Shown here: piece by piece, positions 23,694 to 30,214 of the stretch | How positions within the stretch are numbered: position 1 is the first letter of the stretch | Layout: each line of letters begins with the position of its first letter | Source: Oscillospiraceae bacterium | GTDB taxonomy: Bacteria > Bacillota > Clostridia > Oscillospirales > UBA929 | Assembly (NCBI GenBank): GCA_031265355.1 | Contig: JAISCT010000018.1 | Coordinates: 1-47,762, forward strand | DNA length: 47,762 nt | Reading direction: 5' to 3' | Notes under the pieces: model-generated | What the model was told of the DNA's origin: nothing | Databases searched by the model: none | The model's input: the letters and a program-made list of their open reading frames with translations, nothing else | Translations under genes and position numbers: made by a program

Positions 23694-25292
23694 TCAGTCG
23701 ATCTGTGACTCCACCCATGCCGCGACGCTTTGGCGGTTCTCCACCGGCAGCTTTTTGATCAGATTTCGGACATGGATCCGGATCGTCTCCTCCGACAGCT
23801 GCAGCTCGGCGGCAATCTCGGCGTTTGTCAGCCCTCGGCGCAGACCGCGGAGCATATCGGTCTCCCGGCGCGTCAGCTTGTACCGTTCCGAAAGAGCGGC
23901 GGCGGCACGCACGTCGGGGTCGTTTCCGTCCACCTTGTCGCGGAGCGCGCGCAGCGTCTCCCGCACCTCACCGGCGGGCCGATGAAGCCTCCGGGCGATT
24001 TCGCTCTGAGAGAGGCCGTCGATCAGCAAAGCGGCAATCCTGCGCTCAAAGGCCGAAAAGCGCTCGTCTCCCGCAGGGGCAGGCGGCGGCTCGCGCGGGG
24101 CCGGCAGCGGCGCGGGGTTTGCTTGTAACGTGAAAAATGTATCCGCGACGGTCATCAGCTTGTGATTGACCAAAACGATCATGATGAGCAGGAACAGCGG
24201 CAGGCTGCTCACGATCACCAAAAAGGTCAGCGGCTGGCGCATGACGCGCCCGAAGAACTCCGGCGTAATGCGCAGGGCGTCCACATTCAAAAACGACGTC
24301 AGCGTGAAATGCAGGAGCGAACCCGCCGAGGCGGCCAGCGCTCTGCGCCCGCGCCAGAGCGCCGCCTGCATACCCAGCGCGTGCACGAGCATGACGAAGG
24401 CCGCGCCGCCGCAGTTGAACACGCCGAGCATCGCAGTGTCGCCGACGCGGCCGCCCCCCGAGACCAGGGAAACCGCGCAGCCGGCAACCATCAGGGCCAG
24501 CGGCAGCCCCACCGCATAATACCACCGCCCCCGATGGGCAAACCACCCTATCAAGAATCCCATCGGCAGGCGCAGCGCCACATTTGCGAAGTAGACCCAC
24601 GGGGCGCGGAACGTCCCACCGTTTTGTTCCAGCACGCCGACCAGCAGCAGATGGTTGAACACCGTAAACAGGACGATGAGCGTCAGCATCGCGGCGGTGA
24701 CGCCGCGCCGTTTTCCGTACGGCGGGAGCTCGGGCGGCGTGCTCGCCGCCTGAACCGGGTCGCGGCGCAGCCGCGCGACGAGGACCGCCAGAACGCAGAG
24801 GAGAATGTACGCGCCGAACCTGAGCGCGGCGGCGGGCAGCCACGACGCCAGCAGCGTATATGCGACGCCAAAGGGGTAGACGGCCGTGGTGTAAACACCT
24901 GCAGAAATACCAATTTTTACCAGCCTTCCGCAGGTGTCGCCGCTGTCGAGATACCCTGTCAGAGACGAGCCGAGGAAAACACCGCAGGAGATCCCATACA
25001 GGGCCGTGGCGGGAACATACAGCGGAGATCCCGCCGCCAGCGGCAAAAGCAGACACAGCATAGCCGCCGCGAGCGGCGCGCGCGCGCCGCACCGGGCAAA
25101 CAGCGCCGGCCGCACGTGCTCAAGCCCTCCCCAGAGCACCAGCCCGGCCACGACGCACTGCAGCGTCAGGTATCCGGTAAAAGACGGTCTCCCGTCTGTA
25201 AAATTCGGCATCTCCGCCGCGACACTGACCCAAGCCATTGACAAACAGAGTGTCAAAACCGCCCGCGCGCGGTGTAAACGCGTCCGCTCCAT
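23694..25292 (-). CDS. Membrane-embedded LuxR-family transcriptional regulator
   Basis: 532 aa. The start at 25292 is preferred because AAGGAGG lies 6 bases upstream; an upstream in-frame GTG at 25346 is possible but has a poorer site. About twelve hydrophobic segments fill residues 1-390 in an MFS-like pattern (for example ARAVLTLCLSMAWVSV, LTFLVIVSSLPLFLLIMIVLV). The C-terminus (about 473-532) is a LuxR/GerE helix-turn-helix, LTRRETDMLRGL...NAEIAAELQLSEETIRIHVRNLIKKL. A second, weaker HTH-like stretch (FERRIAALLIDGLSQSEIARRL) lies before it at about 415-458. Such proteins are thought to sense a ligand through the membrane part and bind DNA directly. It follows tadC by 94 bp on the same strand, so it may be the last gene of the Tad operon and/or control the giant gene; that link is inference. 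Confidence 0.88.
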   Translation of the reverse strand: MERTRLHRARAVLTLCLSMAWVSVAAEMPNFTDGRPSFTGYLTLQCVVAGLVLWGGLEHVRPALFARCGARAPLAAAMLCLLLPLAAGSPLYVPATALYGISCGVFLGSSLTGYLDSGDTCGRLVKIGISAGVYTTAVYPFGVAYTLLASWLPAAALRFGAYILLCVLAVLVARLRRDPVQAASTPPELPPYGKRRGVTAAMLTLIVLFTVFNHLLLVGVLEQNGGTFRAPWVYFANVALRLPMGFLIGWFAHRGRWYYAVGLPLALMVAGCAVSLVSGGGRVGDTAMLGVFNCGGAAFVMLVHALGMQAALWRGRRALAASAGSLLHFTLTSFLNVDALRITPEFFGRVMRQPLTFLVIVSSLPLFLLIMIVLVNHKLMTVADTFFTLQANPAPLPAPREPPPAPAGDERFSAFERRIAALLIDGLSQSEIARRLHRPAGEVRETLRALRDKVDGNDPDVRAAAALSERYKLTRRETDMLRGLRRGLTNAEIAAELQLSEETIRIHVRNLIKKLPVENRQSVAAWVESQID

Positions 25293-25386
25293 CTCCGCCT
25301 CCTTGCTATGCGTACAAATGACGTGCAATGTCTGATGCGCCGGCACCTCTCAAAGGCAGACAAAAGGCGGACCGCTGCGTCCGCCG

Positions 25387-26262
25387 TCAGAATGTGACGT
25401 TTGCCAAAATCGGCACCATGATCATGATGAGCAGGCCGATGAACATCAGCCCGATGGGGATCAGCAGCTTGCTGGAGGCCTCTTCGCCCTTGCGGCGGGC
25501 CCGGTGTTTTTTCTCGCTCCAGCTCTCGTTCGACGCCTGCCGCAGGAAGGCCACGAGCTCCCGGTTCCCTTTGTTCAGATTTTGCACCAGCGTGGAGGCG
25601 AATTTGTTCACTTCCGGCACGCCGCAGCGCGAGGCAAAGTTTAAGTAGGCTTCGATCTCCGGCTGCCCATTGCGCACCTCCTCGATCGCCGCGCGCATCT
25701 CGTCGTACAGCACGCCTTCGCCCGTACCGGCCGTCTTCTCCCAGGCTTCGCTCAAAATCATGCCCGCGTTCACAAGCAGCGCCAGCTTCGACAACACGGC
25801 CGAAAAGTCGCTGAAGATGCTCTCCTGCCGCTCGTGGATCTTGTCCGTCACTGTCGTAGACACGTAGTAGACGAGACCCGCCGCCGCCGCGAGACCGAAG
25901 AGCAAAATCAGCATCTCATTGGCCATGGCCGAGAGGAAACAGGTGAAAATCAGCGTCGAGAGCGCCAGGGAGATCATCTCGGCCAGCACGATGCGGTAGT
26001 AGTAGTCGGCAAATTTGGCACCATAGATGATCTTGCAGTAGCCGAGCATCTTCCGGTCAAACCGGCTGTTGTACTTATAGCGGATAAACATCAGCGAAGC
26101 GAGACCCACAAGGTAGATCTCCTTCACCGGGTGCCCCTCATGCAGCGGCTCGATCATGTACGCCAGATCCTGTCCCCGCAGGTAGAACAGGATGAAGAAC
26201 ACAGAGAAAAGGCTCCCCAGCGTGAGCAGTGCGAGAATCCCGACGCTCCCGATTGCGCCCAT
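25387..26262 (-). CDS. tadC: Tad system inner-membrane platform protein TadC
   Basis: 291 aa with GGGGGAG just upstream of the ATG. This is a type II secretion F-domain protein: an N-terminal membrane segment (IGILALLTLGSLFSVFFILFY), a basic stretch, two central hydrophobic segments, the cytoplasmic helical bundle (FSDFSAVLSKLALLVNAGMILSEAWEK, the typical F-domain pattern), and a C-terminal membrane anchor (LLIPIGLMFIGLLIMIMVPI). In Tad/Flp systems TadB and TadC form the inner-membrane base on which the ATPase acts. The gene lies 78 bp downstream of tadB and continues the operon. Assignment as TadC rather than TadB rests on gene order and the C-terminal anchor. Confidence 0.85.
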   Translation of the reverse strand: MGAIGSVGILALLTLGSLFSVFFILFYLRGQDLAYMIEPLHEGHPVKEIYLVGLASLMFIRYKYNSRFDRKMLGYCKIIYGAKFADYYYRIVLAEMISLALSTLIFTCFLSAMANEMLILLFGLAAAAGLVYYVSTTVTDKIHERQESIFSDFSAVLSKLALLVNAGMILSEAWEKTAGTGEGVLYDEMRAAIEEVRNGQPEIEAYLNFASRCGVPEVNKFASTLVQNLNKGNRELVAFLRQASNESWSEKKHRARRKGEEASSKLLIPIGLMFIGLLIMIMVPILANVTF

Positions 26263-26340
26263 GCGTCTCCCCCCTCAGTCGGATTTGAGCGCCTGCCCGC
26301 CGCGTGGACCGCTACCCGGGATGCGGCGAGTCGGCTGCGG

Positions 26341-27150
26341 TCAGATTTTGATGTTCAGCACCCGTTTGCCGATGAAGTAGGCGATTACAAAAATCCCCAC
26401 GGCGATCGTCGTGGAGACCATGCCGGTGCCGGATGTGAGATCGACGACCTCCTTGCCCAGCATCTTCAGCAGGAAAACAAAGAGGATTGGCATAAACATC
26501 ATCGCGTTCTGTTCGCTCTTCTTCGAGGTGACCACCGTTTGGATCTCCATCATGATGTCGATTTTCTCGCTGATGATCTGGTGGGTGTTTTTGATCACCT
26601 CTTTGGTGTCCCCGCCCTTTCGGTAGCATGTCTCAAAAACGTTGGCGAAACTGAGAACGTCCTCAAGGCCGCTCCGTTCGCCCATGTCGAGCAGCAGCGT
26701 CTCCACCGGGATGTTGTTGTAGATCCCCTCGTTGAGCGTCTTGATCTCACGGTGGATATCGCTGCCCTCGCTGTGCTGCTTCGCCATGTCGTCCTCCGCG
26801 GCGAGGAACGCGTCCGGGACGTTGGACCCGGCGCCGATCGAGGTGGAGAGGGACTCCAGCATGTCCCGAAACTGGAGCAGCAGCTTCTTCTTGCGCTTTT
26901 CGATGATCTGCTTGCGGCGAAAAGGAATGAAGGCAAGCCCGCAAACCATCAGCAGCACCCCGCAGAGGAAAACGTTCTCGTAGAACAGATACCCCGCCCC
27001 CACACCCGCCGCCGCGCCGACGAGGAAGTAGAGAATCTTTTCGAAGAGCTTCATCTCGTACACGGCGTAATCGGTCGCGTTGCCAAAGAGGCCGCGCTTC
27101 GGATGGTAGGGCTCCTTCTTCTTTTTCTTTGCCGGCGCCGTCATCGTCAT
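26341..27150 (-). CDS. tadB: Tad system inner-membrane platform protein TadB
   Basis: 269 aa from the ATG at 27150, giving MTMTAPAKKKKKEPY. The frame stays open upstream to 27225, but those codons are translated repeat element and are excluded. A weak AGGACGG precedes the start. Two N-terminal membrane segments (about 40-85) are followed by a cytoplasmic type II secretion F domain (LLLQFRDMLESLSTSIGAGSNVPDAF...) and C-terminal membrane segments ending near KRVLNIKI. It pairs with TadC as the membrane platform for pilin assembly or protein export. The gap to the upstream ATPase gene is 125 bp and contains repeat copy 1. Confidence 0.85.
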   Translation of the reverse strand: MTMTAPAKKKKKEPYHPKRGLFGNATDYAVYEMKLFEKILYFLVGAAAGVGAGYLFYENVFLCGVLLMVCGLAFIPFRRKQIIEKRKKKLLLQFRDMLESLSTSIGAGSNVPDAFLAAEDDMAKQHSEGSDIHREIKTLNEGIYNNIPVETLLLDMGERSGLEDVLSFANVFETCYRKGGDTKEVIKNTHQIISEKIDIMMEIQTVVTSKKSEQNAMMFMPILFVFLLKMLGKEVVDLTSGTGMVSTTIAVGIFVIAYFIGKRVLNIKI

Positions 27151-27161
27151 CACCGTCCTAC

Positions 27162-27232
27162 CGTGGGTTGCGCCTGCAACCCACAACCCAAATTCTTGTT
27201 TTTTGTTGCCGCTTCGCGGCAACAAGGTACTA
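27162..27232 (+). repeat. Double-hairpin intergenic repeat, copy 1
   Basis: About 71 bp between tadA and tadB. It contains hairpin A, GTGGGTTGC (27163-27171) / GCAACCCAC (27176-27184), and hairpin B, TTGTTGCCGC (27203-27212) / GCGGCAACAA (27216-27225), joined by AACCCAAATTCTTGTTTT. It is nearly identical to copies 2 and 3. Strand is given as the one reading hairpin A first. Confidence 0.9.
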
Positions 27233-27275
27233 TGGGCGCCCCCGGACGCCCGAATCGATACAAAGTCTGCCGCGC

Positions 27276-28514
27276 TCAGAAGATGATCTTCGCGCCGGCC
27301 AGCCGGAGTTTGAAGTCGTTTACGAGCCGGTTTTCGGTCCGGCGCAGCGAGCCGGAGACCTTCTCAAGCGTGCTGTGTTCGTCCTCCTCGAAGACGTAAA
27401 GAGGGTTTAACTGGATCTCCCCATCCTTGTAGTCCAGGACCTCGGTGATCTCCATCGTCTTGCGGGCGTGGTCCCGCAGCCGGGAAAGATGGATGATGAC
27501 GTCCACGGCGGAGGCGATCTGCTGCCGGATGGCATCGAGCGGGAGCCCGGCCGCGCCCTGCAGCACCATGGTTTCGAGGCGGCTCAGCATATCGCGCGTG
27601 GAATTCGCGTGGCCCGTGGAGAGAGAGCCGTCGTGACCCGTGTTCATGGCTTGCAGCATGTCCAGCGCCTCGCCGCCGCGCACCTCGCCCACGACGATGC
27701 GCTCGGGCCGCATGCGCAGGGAGGAGCGGATGAGGTCGCGGATCGTGACCCGCCCCGCGCCCGCCGCGTTGGCGTTGCGCGTCTCCAACGAAACGATGTT
27801 GTCGATGCCTTTGATCTGCAGTTCCGCCGAGTCCTCAATCGTGATGATGCGCTCGTCCTTCGGGATGAAGTCGGAGAGGGCGTTTAAAAATGTAGTCTTG
27901 CCCGAACCCGTTCCCCCGCTGATGAAGATGTTGTATTTCGCCTTCACCAGGATCTCCAGCTTCTCGGCAATCTCCCGGGTGATCGAGCCGTAGCGGATCA
28001 GCATGTCGATCGTCATCGGCGTCTTCGTGAATTTCCGGATCGTGATGACCGGGCCGGAGAGCGAGATCGGCGGCAGCACCACATTGACGCGGGACCCGTC
28101 CGGCAGCCGCGTGTCCACGATCGGGCTGGCCTGGTTCACCTCGCGGCCGGCCAGGCCGACGATCCGCTGGATCACGTCCTCCAGACGCCGCTGCGTCTCA
28201 AACTGCCGGTCGAGCTTCATCAGCCGGCCGTTTTTTTCGATAAACACGTTTTCGTGGCCGTTGATCATCACCTCGGTGATGCTGTCGTCGCTGATGATCG
28301 AGTCCAGCAGACCGAAACCGCGGATCGAACTGTACACCTGCTGCACAATCGAGAGCCGGCTCTCGATCGAACAGTAGCGGGTCCCGATCTTTTCGCCGGT
28401 CACCCGCTCGATCTCCTCCTCAAGCGCCTCGTCTGAGAGCTGGCTCAGCGGCAGGCTGTCCAGCGCGTATTGCTTGATTTCGCCGATGAGCGCCTGTTCT
28501 TCCTCATACCGCAC
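27276..28514 (-). CDS. tadA: Tad/Flp secretion ATPase TadA (CpaF family)
   Basis: 412 aa. GTG start at 28514 with GGAGG nine bases upstream. Hexameric VirB11/GspE-type ATPase that powers pilus assembly or export from the cytoplasmic face. Visible motifs: N-terminal domain to about 160 ending VITIRKF; Walker A GGTGSGKTT (200-208); Asp box IITIEDSAEL (223-232); Walker B-like RIVVGEVRGGEALDML (272-287); His box TGHDGSLSTGHANS (292-305). Length and motifs are standard for the CpaF/TadA family and nothing looks damaged. It is the second gene of the Tad operon, after tadZ, with repeat copy 2 between them. Confidence 0.95.
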   Translation of the reverse strand: MRYEEEQALIGEIKQYALDSLPLSQLSDEALEEEIERVTGEKIGTRYCSIESRLSIVQQVYSSIRGFGLLDSIISDDSITEVMINGHENVFIEKNGRLMKLDRQFETQRRLEDVIQRIVGLAGREVNQASPIVDTRLPDGSRVNVVLPPISLSGPVITIRKFTKTPMTIDMLIRYGSITREIAEKLEILVKAKYNIFISGGTGSGKTTFLNALSDFIPKDERIITIEDSAELQIKGIDNIVSLETRNANAAGAGRVTIRDLIRSSLRMRPERIVVGEVRGGEALDMLQAMNTGHDGSLSTGHANSTRDMLSRLETMVLQGAAGLPLDAIRQQIASAVDVIIHLSRLRDHARKTMEITEVLDYKDGEIQLNPLYVFEEDEHSTLEKVSGSLRRTENRLVNDFKLRLAGAKIIF

Positions 28515-28582
28515 GGTCCTTCACCTCCGGTTTGGCGTCTCCGACATCTCCCCGGCCCAGCGCCGCGTCGGGCGGGCCCTTA

Positions 28583-28642
28583 CGCGAAGCGGCAACAAAA
28601 AACAAGAATTTGGGTTGTGGGTTGCAGGTGCAACCCACGTTA
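28583..28642 (-). repeat. Double-hairpin intergenic repeat, copy 2 (inverted, truncated)
   Basis: The same element as copies 1 and 3 in the opposite orientation. Hairpin A is intact (GTGGGTTGC / GCAACCCAC). The element ends inside hairpin B after GTTGCCGCTTCGCG, so the distal arm and GGTAC end are missing. Its outer end overlaps the tadZ stop codon (28640-28642). Confidence 0.88.
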
Positions 28643-29701
28643 GATCAGTTTGTCAAACAGCGGCATCGCCCGCAGCCGTTCGAGGAGCTGCTTGCTCGTC
28701 GCCTGTTCCATCCGGGCGAGACCGCCGAGGACAGGGATGTGTTCGTCTTCGATCCGCCGCCCCGTCTGGTTGTCGAATTTGTTGTACATCAGCGCGATGC
28801 GGTTGCACAGCGCCCGGTCGGACTGCTGCTCCAGCGCCTGCAGCGCGCGGTAGGCCCGCGTGAACTTTGTGTTCGCCGCCTCGGAGCCGTCGGAGACGAA
28901 GACCAGGCTGCTCGACAGCTCCAGCAGCGCAAGGGAAAACGGGTGCAGAGAGAAGTCCGCGTCTACGACGATATGGGTGTACTCGCCCGAGGAAAGTTCC
29001 TCGAGCAGCAACGCAAGGTCGTCCCGCTTCATCTCAGTCATGTCGAGGGGCGTCTTGCAGCGGTCATAGAAGTGGACGCCCGAGTCGTCCTGCTTCACAA
29101 GGCTCTCGAGTTTCAGCGCCAGGTTGGAGCGCCGGCTTTTGATGGCATAGATGACGTCGCCGAAGTCAAACTGCCCCTGCCCGCTGAAGTAAAGACTCAC
29201 GTCGCCGAACTGCTCCAGGTTCAGGTAGAGCACCGGATGCCCCCGCCGGGCCAGTGCCATCGCGCAGGCCACGGCGAGCGTGGAACTGCCGACGCCGCCG
29301 GCGGCCGAGAGAAATGTCAGCACCTTGGCGGCCGCGCCGGCGGCCGACCGCGCCCCAAACGTGTGGGACGCCGTCTCGGAATAGATGCTGAGAATCTCCT
29401 TGTAGATGGCGTCCGCCTTTTGGAATTTGCAGATGGTCCGCCGACCGTTGTAAGTCTCCACCTCGACAGAGTCCACCAAGTAGGCAAATCCGCACCGCGC
29501 GGGGAGGCCGCTAGGGTCGACGTCTATGTCGTCGCCGGCGAGCAGTACGTCGATCCGGGCTTCGCGGACTGTCTCGACAGCGGAGACGGGGTCGGAAAAC
29601 GAGTAGAGCTCCAGTTTCTCGGAAAACCGGCTCGTGAACGCGGCCATGATGCGGTCCAGATAGTGCTTGTCCGCCTCCAAAACGGCGATCTTGATCTTCA
29701 A
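28640..29701 (-). CDS. tadZ: TadZ/CpaE-like MinD-family localisation protein
   Basis: 353 aa. A TTG start at 29701 is inferred: GGGGAG lies eight bases upstream and residues then read KIKIAVLEADKHYL. The open frame further upstream is repeat element. Residues 1-110 form a receiver-like N-terminal domain (IDVLLAGDDIDVD) without a complete phospho-acceptor set. From about 127 a MinD/ParA-type domain begins (VLTFLSAAGGVGSSTLA, 127-143), with IVVDADF further on as the Walker B-like segment. Both lysines of the usual deviant Walker A (KGGxGKT) are replaced (AAGGVGSST); atypical Walker motifs are known in TadZ proteins. It probably positions the Tad apparatus. First gene of the operon, downstream of a strong promoter. 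Confidence 0.85.
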   Translation of the reverse strand: MKIKIAVLEADKHYLDRIMAAFTSRFSEKLELYSFSDPVSAVETVREARIDVLLAGDDIDVDPSGLPARCGFAYLVDSVEVETYNGRRTICKFQKADAIYKEILSIYSETASHTFGARSAAGAAAKVLTFLSAAGGVGSSTLAVACAMALARRGHPVLYLNLEQFGDVSLYFSGQGQFDFGDVIYAIKSRRSNLALKLESLVKQDDSGVHFYDRCKTPLDMTEMKRDDLALLLEELSSGEYTHIVVDADFSLHPFSLALLELSSSLVFVSDGSEAANTKFTRAYRALQALEQQSDRALCNRIALMYNKFDNQTGRRIEDEHIPVLGGLARMEQATSKQLLERLRAMPLFDKLI

Positions 29702-29715
29702 TGTCCCATCTCCCC

Positions 29716-29789
29716 TAACGCGGGTCGCACCTGCAACCCACAACCCAAATTCTTGTTTTTTGTTGCCGTTTCGCGGCAACAAGGTACTA
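29716..29789 (+). repeat. Double-hairpin intergenic repeat, copy 3
   Basis: Lies in the tadZ 5' leader. Hairpin A is decayed (GCGGGTCGC opposite GCAACCCAC, two mismatches); hairpin B is GTTGCCG TTTCG CGGCAAC. The middle AACCCAAATTCTTG and the GGTACTA end match copy 1. Same orientation as copy 1. Confidence 0.88.
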
Positions 29790-29890
29790 ACCGGGCGCGC
29801 GGCCCTCGCAGACGGGCGTCAAGCCGCAGAAGTGACCGAAGCCGCCTAAATCCCTGTTTTTTCCTCCGTGATGCCCCATAAAACGAGCAA

Positions 29891-29920
29891 ATTATATCGT
29901 AAAATCCGACCGGATGTCAA
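29891..29920 (-). promoter_or_regulatory. Sigma-A promoter of the Tad operon
   Basis: Perfect consensus hexamers on the minus strand: -35 TTGACA (29920-29915), 18-bp spacer, -10 TATAAT (29896-29891). Transcription would begin near 29884, giving a leader of about 180 nt that contains repeat copy 3 before the tadZ TTG codon. Confidence 0.85.
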
Positions 29921-30082
29921 TCGGGTGCCCTCAATAATTTCTGCCGGACGCGGCATCGGAAAATTTTTTGGCAGATAAACTAAAAACCGCGGCGAATACT
30001 TGGCGCATTCGCGAGGTTTTTGTAAAGTGCGCCGGAAAAGCCCCGGCGCGGCAGGCGCGCTTTGCGCCGGCAAAATTTCCGG
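29921..30082. other. Divergent intergenic region between tadZ and the NAGPA-SLH gene
   Basis: The gene-free stretch from 29702 to 30214 holds repeat copy 3, the Tad promoter and the promoter of the plus-strand SLH gene. Between the two promoters there is an AT-rich patch (around 29930-29990) and a GC-rich patch with short inverted GCGCCGG/CCGGCGC words around 30030-30073. No small gene with a ribosome binding site was seen. Confidence 0.5.
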
Positions 30083-30111
30083 TTTACCTGACGCGGAAAA
30101 TGAGATACAAT
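30083..30111 (+). promoter_or_regulatory. Probable sigma-A promoter of the NAGPA-SLH gene
   Basis: -35 TTTACC (30083-30088), 17-bp spacer, -10 TACAAT (30106-30111). Four of six and five of six consensus bases respectively. It lies about 100 bp before the start codon. Confidence 0.6.
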
Positions 30112-30214
30112 AAATGCGACATATTAAATCGCGCGTATGACGAGGGACACCACTTGGGACAGCGCCGCGGGACGCGAAGCGGCGTATCCGTCCCGGCACG
30201 GGAGGATGATCCAT

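Noticed and set aside
24046..25092. Open frame on the minus strand overlapping the membrane LuxR gene
   Set aside because: Alternative phase of a clear 12-segment membrane gene; Arg/Ala-rich and without a ribosome binding site.
27151..27225. N-terminal extension of tadB (LPRSGNKKQEFGLWVAGATH)
   Set aside because: These codons are the translated double-hairpin repeat and recur at tadZ; a start after the repeat is more credible.
29702..29782. N-terminal extension of tadZ
   Set aside because: Translated repeat copy 3; the TTG at 29701 with GGGGAG gives the expected N-terminus.
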